Source of the DNA: Bradyrhizobium sp. 1(2017)
GTDB lineage: Bacteria > Pseudomonadota > Alphaproteobacteria > Rhizobiales > Xanthobacteraceae
DNA: 64,000 bases
Assembly (NCBI RefSeq): GCF_011602485.2
Contig: NZ_CP050022.2
Span: 1,116,001-1,180,000, forward strand
Direction of reading: 5' to 3'
Shown: positions 43,800 through 51,146 of the stretch, piece after piece
Layout: the number at the start of each line of letters is the position of its first letter
Numbering within the stretch: position 1 is the first letter of the stretch
The notes under the pieces: model-generated
Told to the model about the DNA's origin: nothing
The model's database searches: none
What the model saw: the letters and a program-made list of their open reading frames with translations, nothing else
Made by a program: the position numbers and the translations under genes

Positions 43800-43970
43800 A
43801 TGGCAAAGCCGACGGATGAGCAGATACGCGAGCGCGCTCACTTGCTGTGGCAAGCGGCGGGCGAGCCTGAAGGGCAGCAGGATCGGTTTTGGTTCGAAGC
43901 CGAGCGCGAGCTGACGCGGTCCGATCCGGCGCTCAATGCGGACGAGAAGTCTGGTAACTTTACCGAGTAG
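43800..43970 (+). CDS. DUF2934 protein, 56 aa
   Basis: From ATG 43800, preceded by GGGAGGAC, it reads MAKPTDEQIRERAHLLWQAA. The short DUF2934 pattern R-x-x-x-L-W-x-x-x-G-x-P-x-G-x-x-x-x-x-W/F-x-x-A-E-x-E-L is met by HLLWQAAGEPEGQQDRFWFE, then AERELTR. These tiny acidic proteins are abundant in rhizobia and often found with stress genes. A perfect EcfG-type promoter precedes it. Its last 11 bases overlap the convergent membrane-protein gene. Confidence 0.88.
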   Translation: MAKPTDEQIRERAHLLWQAAGEPEGQQDRFWFEAERELTRSDPALNADEKSGNFTE

Positions 43971-44403
43971 CGGCTCCGGTTCCAGGCAACGTGCGCCGGA
44001 GCCGCCACATGCCCACGGCGACGGCGAACCAGACCAGAGAGGCGGCAGCCAGGCAGAGCGCCGGATTGAGACGGGGTGCCTGCCACCAGATCACCAGCGC
44101 GAACCCGGCCATGCCGATGCTGCCCCAGCCAGCTCCGGCGGCATCAAGCGCGGCGGCGCCCTTGCCGCGCTGCTCGCCCCGCAGGCCCTTTTGTTGCTTG
44201 CGCTCGCGTTCATGCTTTTCGATCAAGGTCGCACTGGCGCAGAAAATCGCCGGAAAGGCCAGCATCAGCCCGCCGGCCTCGGACCCTGCCAAGTCCGCCA
44301 CGAGACCGGCAACGACAGTCGCGAACCCGCCGAGGGCGAAGCGCGCGACATATTCATAAGGTCGTCCCTGCTTGAGCGCGGAAAACTTAAAATGTGCCGC
44401 CAT
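43960..44403 (-). CDS. Small membrane protein, 147 aa (DUF3147-like)
   Basis: From ATG 44403 it reads MAAHFKFSALKQGRPYEYVA. About four hydrophobic segments are seen, including GGFATVVAGLVADLAGSEAG with GGLMLAFPAIFCASATLIEK, and WFAVAVGMWRL near the end. A basic KHERERKQQKG loop lies between. It resembles DUF3147-type proteins, as does the preceding gene, whose stop is only five bases away. Both follow the Nramp-like transporter, which suggests one operon. Function unknown. Confidence 0.7.
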   Translation of the reverse strand: MAAHFKFSALKQGRPYEYVARFALGGFATVVAGLVADLAGSEAGGLMLAFPAIFCASATLIEKHERERKQQKGLRGEQRGKGAAALDAAGAGWGSIGMAGFALVIWWQAPRLNPALCLAAASLVWFAVAVGMWRLRRTLPGTGAATR

Positions 44404-44408
44404 GACCG

Positions 44409-44747
44409 TTACCCGATGAGGGCTTGCTTGAGGCCTGCCGCCATCACGATCCAGACCACGAGAGCCGCGAGAGTGGATTTGAGCGCCGACCAGTCGGCCC
44501 GCATCAGCAACTGGCAAACAACCATGCTGTAGGCGGCCAGCGCAACCGAACCGAGGATCATCGAGCGAGCTTCGATCGCAACATAGTCGCCGCCATGCTT
44601 CCAGAAAGCGAGGCCGAGCGTGGCAAGCGCCACCGAGGGCGCGGCGCCGAACAATCCCGCGAAACTCTTAGGCCGCAGCACGTCGCCTATGACCGCGAAC
44701 AGTGAGACCACAAGGCCGCCGATGATGAATCGCAATGCATAATCCAC
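44409..44747 (-). CDS. Small membrane protein, 112 aa (DUF3147-like)
   Basis: Starts at GTG 44747 with AAGGAG six bases ahead. Four hydrophobic segments: ALRFIIGGLVVSLFAVIGDV, then RPKSFAGLFGAAPSVALATL, a central ARSMILGSVALAAYSMVV and a C-terminal AALVVWIVMAAGL. The pattern matches small rhizobial DUF3147-type membrane proteins. It is 22 bases after the Nramp-like gene and directly before another of the same type. The pair could form a small hetero-oligomer; that is inference. Confidence 0.75.
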   Translation of the reverse strand: MDYALRFIIGGLVVSLFAVIGDVLRPKSFAGLFGAAPSVALATLGLAFWKHGGDYVAIEARSMILGSVALAAYSMVVCQLLMRADWSALKSTLAALVVWIVMAAGLKQALIG

Positions 44748-44769
44748 GACAGCTCCTTGCTTCTCGCTT

Positions 44770-46080
44770 TTAGGACGTTGTCGGCATCAGCATGCTGGCG
44801 GCCATGCCGACGATGCAAAGAGCCATCGCGGCTGTTGACGCCCAGCCGAGCCAGTACAGCCAGCCTTCGACGACAAGCTTGCCCATCACGTCACGGCGCC
44901 TGACCAGCAGCATCAGCATGGTCATCACCGGCGCCGCCAGTACGCCATTGATGACCGCGCTCCAGTAAAGCGCCTTGATTGGATCGATGGGCGTGAAATT
45001 GAGCGCAACACCGAGGCCGACCGAGAGGGCAAGCACCGAATAGAAAGCCACCGCTTGCTTCGGTTTGCGCGCGAGACCAACCGGCCATTTGCGGCCTTCG
45101 CCGATGGCATAGGCGGTCGATCCGGCCAGCACCGGCACGGCGAGCAAACCCGTGCCAATGATGCCGAGCGCAAAAACCAGTTCGGCCAGCGGCCCCGCAA
45201 TTGGCTTCAAGGCGGCGGCCGCCTGCGCCGATGACTGCACATCGGTCACCCCCTGCTGATGCAGCGTGGCGGCCGTCGTGATGATGATCGCGATCGCAAT
45301 TATGTTCGAGAAGGCCATGCCAATCATCGTGTCGAGCCGAATGCGCCAGAGCTCGCGCTCTTCAGTACGCGCGTCCTCCTTGAGCGGTTTCTTGTCGGGA
45401 TGAATGCGCTGTTCCTCGGCTTCCTGCGAGGATTGCCAGATAAACAGGTACGGCGAGATCGTGGTGCCGAGGATGGCGACCAGCGTCGTCAGAAAGGCGC
45501 CGCTCCATTCGACCTTCGGGATGAACAGTCCCTTGAGCGCGTCAGGCCAGGGCACTTTGACGACCGCCAGCGCAACCACATAAGCAAAAAGCACCAGCGT
45601 CAGCCATTTGAGGATCGCGACATAGCGCTTGTAGGCGATGAAGATCTGCGCCAGTACCGAGACGACCGCAAAGGCAACGACATAGATGATCGCCGAGCCG
45701 CCAATCACCAGCTTCGCGGCATCCGCCATGGCGCCGAGATCGGCCGCAACATTGATCGTGTTGGCGACAAAGAGAAGACCGACGAGCGACCCAATCACCC
45801 AGCTGGGATAATTGCGGCAGACATTGCCGGCGATGCCGTGACCGGTCACCCTTCCGATCCGGCCCGAAATCTCCTGGATCGCTACCATTAATGGATAGCT
45901 GAGAAGCATCGTCCAGCCGATGCCAAAACCAAGCTGCGCGCCGGCCTGGCTGTAAGTGCCGATGCCGGAAGGATCATCGTCCGATGCGCCCGTAATCAGT
46001 CCAGGACCGAGCCGTTTCAGAAGGCCATTCTTCTCATCCGGCTTTTTGTCATCCGGCGTTTTGGCCTCGGCTTTTGCCAT
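44770..46080 (-). CDS. Nramp-like divalent metal transporter
   Basis: The protein has 436 residues from ATG 46080 with GAGGAG ahead. About 11 membrane segments in the LeuT-like Nramp arrangement. The metal-site motif of helix 1 is DPSG (ASDDDPSGIGTYSQAG) instead of DPGN. The helix 6 region reads GTTISPYLFIWQSSQEAEE, without the usual Met-Pro-His. Classical Nramps import Mn or Fe; these changes place this protein in a divergent branch whose substrate may be different. An EcfG promoter upstream of the small gene ahead suggests stress-induced expression. Confidence 0.88.
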   Translation of the reverse strand: MAKAEAKTPDDKKPDEKNGLLKRLGPGLITGASDDDPSGIGTYSQAGAQLGFGIGWTMLLSYPLMVAIQEISGRIGRVTGHGIAGNVCRNYPSWVIGSLVGLLFVANTINVAADLGAMADAAKLVIGGSAIIYVVAFAVVSVLAQIFIAYKRYVAILKWLTLVLFAYVVALAVVKVPWPDALKGLFIPKVEWSGAFLTTLVAILGTTISPYLFIWQSSQEAEEQRIHPDKKPLKEDARTEERELWRIRLDTMIGMAFSNIIAIAIIITTAATLHQQGVTDVQSSAQAAAALKPIAGPLAELVFALGIIGTGLLAVPVLAGSTAYAIGEGRKWPVGLARKPKQAVAFYSVLALSVGLGVALNFTPIDPIKALYWSAVINGVLAAPVMTMLMLLVRRRDVMGKLVVEGWLYWLGWASTAAMALCIVGMAASMLMPTTS

Positions 46081-46206
46081 GTGCTCCTCGGGATCAGGGC
46101 TGCGCAGCGTCCCGTTTGCCACGTCAAGAAGCAACGAGGACTTCTTCGGTCAGAGTTCAACGCGCGATAGGGGACGCCCGCGCCGCCGGGGACGCGGCTC
46201 GCCAGC

Positions 46207-46293
46207 CTAATGGTGCCAGAAGATCGCCAGCAGCAGAATGATCGGCAGCGGGATACCCAGCAACCACAACAATGCGCCTCGTCCAAAACCCAT
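46207..46293 (-). CDS. 28-residue membrane peptide
   Basis: MGFGRGALLWLLGIPLPIILL and a short LAIFWHH tail form a single transmembrane helix. GGAGG lies ten bases ahead of the ATG, and a perfect EcfG-type promoter is 35 bases upstream. I recall near-identical small proteins in other Bradyrhizobium genomes. It lies 127 bases upstream of the Nramp-like gene on the same strand and may be its leader gene or a separate stress peptide. Confidence 0.75.
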   Translation of the reverse strand: MGFGRGALLWLLGIPLPIILLLAIFWHH

Positions 46294-46327
46294 GGCTCTT
46301 TCCTCCAATCATCTGTCCCACGCTTTC

Positions 46328-46353
46328 AACGCCACCGTCCGCCGCACAGTTCC
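46328..46353 (-). promoter_or_regulatory. EcfG-type general stress promoter
   Basis: Minus strand GGAAC (46353-46349) and CGTT (46331-46328) with a 17-base spacer, driving the 28-residue peptide and probably the Nramp-like operon. Confidence 0.75.
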
Positions 46354-46472
46354 TCGCTGGGAACGGTTTTCGCGGCTGTTGATTGAGAGACCGAGATGAC
46401 CTGCTCCGCTTGCCAATCGCTATTTTATGGGATTGCGGCAGGCCGATCGTGGAAAGGAGGTCAAGGCTATCG

Positions 46473-47027
46473 ATGACAATACGCGTGCACCCTTTGCCTG
46501 CCGACACCGCGCTCGCACGCATGATCGCGCGCAACACACGGCCTCTGCCTGAAGACGTATTCTCGATCATCACTTGGGGAGCCGATGGACATGTCCTGAC
46601 GGCGCTCGCCGTCGGATGGTGGCTCTGGTCGCGCTCCAAGCCACCCGCGCAGCGACGGGTAAGCGATCATGTGCTGCTGACGACGCTAGCGGCGGTTCTG
46701 CTGCCTCACCTTTTGAAAACGCAGTTCGATCAGGTCCGGCCCGATCGTCGCACCGTGCGCGGCCATCTTCATGGCATTCCGCTCTCGGGCAAGGCGCTGG
46801 ATGCGTTTCCGTCGGGTCACGCTGTGCATGTCGGCGCCCTTGCTTCCGCCGCAACCGAGTTGCCTCCAGTCAAGAGAAACCTTGTCTGGGCCGTCGGTGC
46901 CGTTCTCGTCTCGACGCGCATCGTTTTGCTCGCGCACTGGGCAAGCGACGTGATCGCGGGTCTGGCGATCGGCGCGGTCCTCGAGCGCCTGATGCGGCGG
47001 CTGACCGGCTTCGGAAGGTCGCGCTAG
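46473..47027 (+). CDS. PAP2-family phosphatase
   Basis: The protein has 184 residues from ATG 46473; AGGAGG lies twelve bases ahead. The three phosphatase signatures are present: KTQFDQVRPDRR, then FPSGHAVH, then STRIVLLAHWASDVIAGL with the catalytic His/Asp. Several hydrophobic segments make it an integral membrane lipid phosphatase type, acting on phosphatidic acid, undecaprenyl diphosphate or similar. The downstream cysteine hydrolase starts three bases after its stop, so the two are one transcript. Confidence 0.9.
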   Translation: MTIRVHPLPADTALARMIARNTRPLPEDVFSIITWGADGHVLTALAVGWWLWSRSKPPAQRRVSDHVLLTTLAAVLLPHLLKTQFDQVRPDRRTVRGHLHGIPLSGKALDAFPSGHAVHVGALASAATELPPVKRNLVWAVGAVLVSTRIVLLAHWASDVIAGLAIGAVLERLMRRLTGFGRSR

Positions 47028-47029
47028 TC

Positions 47030-47638
47030 ATGGGGCAATTGCTCTCACCGCCTGGCCCGCATGCCGTCCATCTCTGCATCGATATGCAAGGATTGTTCGC
47101 GCCCGGTGCTCCATGGGCAACGCCTTGGCTTGAGCATGCGCTACCCGAGGCGGTCAGGTTGATTGCACATGCGCCGCAGCGTACCGTCTTCACGCGATTC
47201 ATACCCGTCCGCAACAAGGCCGAGGCGCGCGGCGTCTGGAAGGCCTATTACGAGAAATGGGAATGCGTAACACGTGATAGGATCGATCCGGCGCTGCTGG
47301 AACTGATGCCGGCCCTGCTACGCTTCGTGCCGCCTGCCACTGTCATCGACCGCCAAACCTACTGCGCTTTCGCCAATGGGCGGCTGCAAGGCTTCCTTGA
47401 TGGGCATCAGGTGGATACGCTGATCGTTTCCGGCGGCGAGACCGATGTTTGTGTGCTGGCCACCGTGCTTGCCGCGGTCGATATTGGCTACCGCGTGATC
47501 CTTGCCGAAGACGCGCTATGCAGCTCATCCGATGAGAGCCACGACGCGCTGATCGAGCTCTATACCAAGCGCTTCAGCCTGCAGATCGAGGTGGCATCGG
47601 TTGACCGCATTCTAGCGAGTTGGGCGGTCGATGACTGA
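47030..47638 (+). CDS. Isochorismatase-like cysteine hydrolase
   Basis: The protein has 202 residues (MGQLLSPPGPHAVHLCIDMQ). The catalytic triad is visible: Asp in LCIDMQGLF, a Lys in the central region, and Cys141 in SGGETDVCVLATVLAAVDIG preceded by the cis-peptide-type GG. The family includes nicotinamidases, N-carbamoyl hydrolases and isochorismatases; nothing fixes the substrate. It follows the PAP2 gene directly. Confidence 0.9.
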   Translation: MGQLLSPPGPHAVHLCIDMQGLFAPGAPWATPWLEHALPEAVRLIAHAPQRTVFTRFIPVRNKAEARGVWKAYYEKWECVTRDRIDPALLELMPALLRFVPPATVIDRQTYCAFANGRLQGFLDGHQVDTLIVSGGETDVCVLATVLAAVDIGYRVILAEDALCSSSDESHDALIELYTKRFSLQIEVASVDRILASWAVDD

Positions 47639-47782
47639 GCGCGTAGGATGATGGAACTTCTAGGGCGCGCTTAACATAGGTTAGACTTGTGCTTGCAAAG
47701 CAAACACTTCGATCAACGGGCTTGAATTGAAGCCGATCACATGGCCCGATGGGTGGGCGTCCCGCCGATCAGGATCGAAACT

Positions 47783-49183
47783 GTGAGCCGTACCAAAAGG
47801 CGCCTTTACCAATTGCTTCTCGCCGCCGCGCTGCTGGCGGCGGGGGCAGCGGCCGCCCAGGAAAACAAGAAGACCGACGACGATAAGCCGGCCGATCCCG
47901 ATACGGGCGAAAGTACCGTGGAGGAAAAGACGCTGGGTCTCCTTCCCAACCCTTTCCAAAAATACGGCGTCAAATTCGCAGCCACCTATATCGGCGAAGT
48001 GCTGGGCAACCCTTCCGGCGGACTGAAACAGGGTTCGGTCTACGAAGGTCGGTTGAATCTCGCCGTGGACCTAGACCTGCAAAAGCTCGCCGGCCTCGAT
48101 CAGCTGACATTCCATGCCAACTTGTTCCAAATCCATGGCGGCGGGTTGTCGCGCGGCAGTCTACAGAATTACTTTGTGGTCAGCGGGATCGAGGCGTTGC
48201 CGTCCACGCGTCTTTACGAGGCATATTTTGAAAAGCAGTGGGGCAACAAGAAAGTCTCAATCAAAATGGGGCAACTCGCGGCCGACAGCGAGTTCTTCAA
48301 TACCAAATACACCGACGTGCTGACAAACGCCTCGATGGGCTGGCCGGCTATCACCTCGCTTGATTTGCCAAGCGGCGGTCCGTCGCCTCCCTTGGCTGCC
48401 ATGGGAGCCCGGCTTCTGGTGAATGTCACTGAGCAGTTGTCCGTTCTTGGCGGCATCTTCGATGGCGATCAGGCTGGGCCCGGCCCCGGGGATCCGCAGG
48501 AGCGTAACCGCTATGGCCTCAACTTCCGCGTCAACGATCCGCCCCTCCTGCTCGGCCAGATCCAGTATGCCTGGAATAACACAAAGGGCGATCCGAACCC
48601 GGCCGGCCAGATCAAGTTTGGCGGCTGGCGACATTTTGGGTCTTTCGCCGATCAGAGATTGGCGTCCAAAGGCGTCTCACTCGCTTCACCCGTTAGCAGC
48701 GGCGAACCTCTGCTCTTGTCCGGTGATGTCGGCGGCTGGATGGTATTCGAGCAGAAGCTCTATCGTGTGCCGAAAAGCGACGACCGTGGCATTGGCATCT
48801 TTGCGCGTATCTCGGGTGCGCCTGCCGACCGCAATCTTATTGATCGCTACGCCGACGCCGGCATCGAATTCATCGGACTCGACGACCGCCGTCCCGACGA
48901 CAAGTTCGGAATTGCAGCCGGCTACGCACATGTATCGAAGCGCGCACAGGCGCTCGATGCGGATTATCGCACATTTGTCGATCCAACCTGGCCGATGCGA
49001 AGTTTTGAAGGCCTTCTGACGGCCGTGTATCAATATCAGATCAGGGACGGGTGGACGTTACAGCCCAATCTTCAATACATCATCCATCCGGGTGGAAGTG
49101 CCACCAGCCCTTCCAGTGCAATGCCCGGCAAGGCGCTTCACAATGCGACAGTGCTTGGCCTGCGAACGACCCTGAAGTTTTGA
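47783..49183 (+). CDS. OprB-like carbohydrate-selective porin
   Basis: The protein has 466 residues if GTG 47783 is the start, which puts a clean signal peptide (MSRTKRRLYQLLLAAALLAA to AAAAQE) at the N-terminus; ATG 47741 is 14 codons upstream and possible. The mature protein shows the OprB pattern: LNLAVDLDLQKLAGLDQLTF, then EAYFEKQWGNKKVSIKMGQL. Aromatic-ended beta strands run to the C-terminal phenylalanine (LRTTLKF), the sign of an outer-membrane barrel. It probably admits sugars or polyols. No sugar transporter lies nearby. Confidence 0.87.
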   Translation: MSRTKRRLYQLLLAAALLAAGAAAAQENKKTDDDKPADPDTGESTVEEKTLGLLPNPFQKYGVKFAATYIGEVLGNPSGGLKQGSVYEGRLNLAVDLDLQKLAGLDQLTFHANLFQIHGGGLSRGSLQNYFVVSGIEALPSTRLYEAYFEKQWGNKKVSIKMGQLAADSEFFNTKYTDVLTNASMGWPAITSLDLPSGGPSPPLAAMGARLLVNVTEQLSVLGGIFDGDQAGPGPGDPQERNRYGLNFRVNDPPLLLGQIQYAWNNTKGDPNPAGQIKFGGWRHFGSFADQRLASKGVSLASPVSSGEPLLLSGDVGGWMVFEQKLYRVPKSDDRGIGIFARISGAPADRNLIDRYADAGIEFIGLDDRRPDDKFGIAAGYAHVSKRAQALDADYRTFVDPTWPMRSFEGLLTAVYQYQIRDGWTLQPNLQYIIHPGGSATSPSSAMPGKALHNATVLGLRTTLKF

Positions 49184-49276
49184 GCCATGTGCCTGGAAAC
49201 CTGGCGCCACGCGTTGCAGGAAACGTCGAGACGTCCCGAATGACGCGTGACTGCGCAGTGCCTGAATATTGCCCCG

Positions 49277-49483
49277 TTACTTCTTTTTCTTGGGGACTTT
49301 CTTGCCTTTTTTGCGGGCCTTGGAGAGGCCGATCGCGATTGCCTGCTTCTTGCTTTTCACCTTGCCGCCCTTTCCACCACGGCCGCTTTTGGCGGTCCCC
49401 TTCTTGTACCGTCGCATCTCGCTCTTGACGTCCGAGCCTGAGCTCTTCGAGGTGCGACGCTTCTTCTTTGCTTTCTTTGCCAT
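49277..49483 (-). CDS. Lys/Arg-rich DUF6496 protein, 68 aa
   Basis: From ATG 49483 (AGGAAG ahead) it reads MAKKAKKKRRTSKSSGSDVK. The DUF6496 pattern is EMRRYKKGTAKSGRGGKGGK followed by KQAIAIGLSKARKKGKK. The very high Lys/Arg content suggests nucleic-acid binding; such proteins are widespread near stress genes, but their role is unproven. It is convergent with the porin gene. Confidence 0.8.
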   Translation of the reverse strand: MAKKAKKKRRTSKSSGSDVKSEMRRYKKGTAKSGRGGKGGKVKSKKQAIAIGLSKARKKGKKVPKKKK

Positions 49484-49886
49484 GGGTTTCTTCCTTTCCG
49501 TGTTCGGATAACGACAGACGTTGTCAAGTCGTCGGGCTGTCACCACCCCCACCGACCATCCAATCCTCGATGCCTTCGTCGTCTTCCTCAGTACTCAGCC
49601 GCCAACTGCGTCGGCGGAATCGGTCGGATATCTGTTGCTTCAGCTGAGTTCTGGTGCGGCGCATCGATCAAGGGTTCTCCACGCCATCAACCATGCAACA
49701 TCTGGCGGCGTTCCTATGCGGTCAATCCTATTCATCGCGTGCTAGGTCGGATGCGCGGAGCTGTACCTTGGAATTTGCCCGCGCCATCGAAATGTGTCGC
49801 CACACAGCTTAGCCGCGCGACGGATCAGCAAGATACACGCTCTAGTCACCAGTGATGAGTACGATGGCGATGACTGAGAGTGCAGC
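49484..49886. other. Intergenic, no feature recognised
   Basis: About 400 bases between the DUF6496 gene and the pyrophosphatase gene. One 74-codon frame on the plus strand has neither a binding site nor a protein-like composition. No repeat or promoter motif was seen. Confidence 0.5.
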
Positions 49887-50402
49887 TCAGCGGGCCAGCC
49901 GTTTGATGGCCTTGGTCGTACGGTTTGGCCCATGCCAGCCGAGAAACTTCAGATCCTTGTTCTCCAGGGCATTCGTTGCCCGGAAGAACTGCTCGAGATC
50001 ATCGCGCGCATGCGATGGAAGATTGCGGATATCCTTGAGATCGGTTTCGAGCGGTGACCGGTCCGGTACCGCAAAAATGCGGTCGTTTCGCTCGCTCTTG
50101 CCCTTTTTCTTCTGCTCGACTTCGAGAATGCCGATCGGCCGGCAGCGTAGCACAACACCGGGATAGGTTTGCGCGTCGTGCAGGATCAGCACATCCAGCG
50201 GATCGCCATCCTCGGCCTTGGTCGAGGGAATGAAACCCCAATCGTAGGGATAGGTCAGGCCCGCAATCAACGGCTTCGCCAGAGCAAAAGCACCGAGCTT
50301 AGGATCGAATTCGAGCTTGCACGAACTACCGCGCGGCGTCTCGACCACGGCGAAGATGTTGTTATCGTCAGCCCAACTCGGCAGTTTTATCAGATTGGTC
50401 AT
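49887..50402 (-). CDS. Inorganic diphosphatase (family I)
   Basis: The protein has 171 residues (MTNLIKLPSWADDNNIFAVV). The signature EDGDPLDVLIL carries the three metal-binding aspartates, and YPYDWGFIPST and KSERNDRIFAVPD match the family. It cleaves pyrophosphate, pulling biosynthetic reactions. The sequence differs from the usual housekeeping Ppa in having an extended C-terminal region with RTTKAIKRLAR, so it is probably an accessory copy. It follows the DUF892 gene after 67 bases, so it may share the stress promoter at 51.0 kb. Confidence 0.88.
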   Translation of the reverse strand: MTNLIKLPSWADDNNIFAVVETPRGSSCKLEFDPKLGAFALAKPLIAGLTYPYDWGFIPSTKAEDGDPLDVLILHDAQTYPGVVLRCRPIGILEVEQKKKGKSERNDRIFAVPDRSPLETDLKDIRNLPSHARDDLEQFFRATNALENKDLKFLGWHGPNRTTKAIKRLAR

Positions 50403-50469
50403 GACGGATGACTTGGCCTCGCAAGGAGTAGCAGGCCCGATGGAAAACGATCCGTCGGGCCCTGCCGGA

Positions 50470-50985
50470 TCATGCGGCGGTGGAGGCCTTCTTGTTGACG
50501 CCCTTGCGCAACGCGACTGTGTTGAGCTTGGTGTTCGCCGCCTTTTCTTCGTTGAGGTTCGTCGTCAGGAAGCGCACGATGTCGTCGTGGCCGAGCTCTT
50601 CCGCCCAAGCGATCAAGGTGCCATAGCGGCAAATCTCGTAGTGCTCGACGGCCTGCGCGTTGGCTACGATCGCCGCATCCAGCACCGTCTTGTCTTCGAT
50701 CTCGCCGGCCGTTTCGTCGGCTTCCTTGATGATGCCGTCGATGGCCGGGCATTGCGTGCCGCTTGGCGATTGGCCGAGTTTCTCGAAGACCTTCTCAAGC
50801 CGTTCGATCTGCTTGTTGGTTTCCTCGAGATGATTCTTAAGGCCAGTGGCCAGATCACGGTTGGTGGCCTTGTCGATCATTTTCGGCAAGGCCTTGGTGA
50901 TCTGCTGTTCGGCATAATAGATGTCCTGCAAGCCATGCAGCAGCAGGTCGTCCATCGTCTTGATGTCTTTGGTGAATAGTCCCAT
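50470..50985 (-). CDS. DUF892 ferritin-like stress protein (paralogue)
   Basis: The protein has 171 residues and is nearly the same as the protein at 22385-22900, differing at scattered positions only (for example MGLFTKDIKTMDDLLLHGLQ against MGIFTKDIKTMEDLLIHGLQ). The Glu/His metal pattern is intact (DIYYAEQQITKALPKMIDKA, AVEHYEICRYGTLIAWAEEL). The EcfG-type promoter is at the same distance in both. Gene duplication or shared acquisition of two copies in one region is implied. Pyrophosphatase follows. Confidence 0.92.
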   Translation of the reverse strand: MGLFTKDIKTMDDLLLHGLQDIYYAEQQITKALPKMIDKATNRDLATGLKNHLEETNKQIERLEKVFEKLGQSPSGTQCPAIDGIIKEADETAGEIEDKTVLDAAIVANAQAVEHYEICRYGTLIAWAEELGHDDIVRFLTTNLNEEKAANTKLNTVALRKGVNKKASTAA

Positions 50986-51013
50986 GGCTTACTCCTTGCT
51001 CCAAAGCGGGGGA

Positions 51014-51038
51014 AACGCACGCTCAGCGTGCCGGTTCC
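51014..51038 (-). promoter_or_regulatory. EcfG-type general stress promoter (DUF892 side)
   Basis: Minus strand GGAAC (51038-51034) and CGTT (51017-51014), 16-base spacer, 29 bases ahead of the DUF892 start. It is divergent from the one at 51098. Confidence 0.78.
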
Positions 51039-51097
51039 TATGCGACAACGCCGCAGCCGGCCGGGAAGATGATGACATGGCGTATCGCGCGTCCGCA

Positions 51098-51122
51098 GGA
51101 ACTCGCGCGAACAGGCCGCGTT
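51098..51122 (+). promoter_or_regulatory. EcfG-type general stress promoter (FAD-Rieske side)
   Basis: GGAAC 51098-51102 and CGTT 51119-51122, 16-base spacer, 25 bases ahead of the FAD-Rieske start codon. Together with 51014 it forms a divergent pair in 108 bases. Confidence 0.78.
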
Positions 51123-51146
51123 TTGCCTCTTTGGGTGGAGTTCAAC

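Noticed and set aside
47645..47690. EcfG promoter upstream of the porin (GGAAC at 47652)
   Set aside because: At 16-17 bases the -10 would read ACAT/CATA, which does not match CGTT, and it is about 100 bases from the start codon.
49521..49745. 74-codon frame on the plus strand as a gene
   Set aside because: No ribosome binding site and no protein-like pattern; it lies opposite the leader of the DUF6496 gene.
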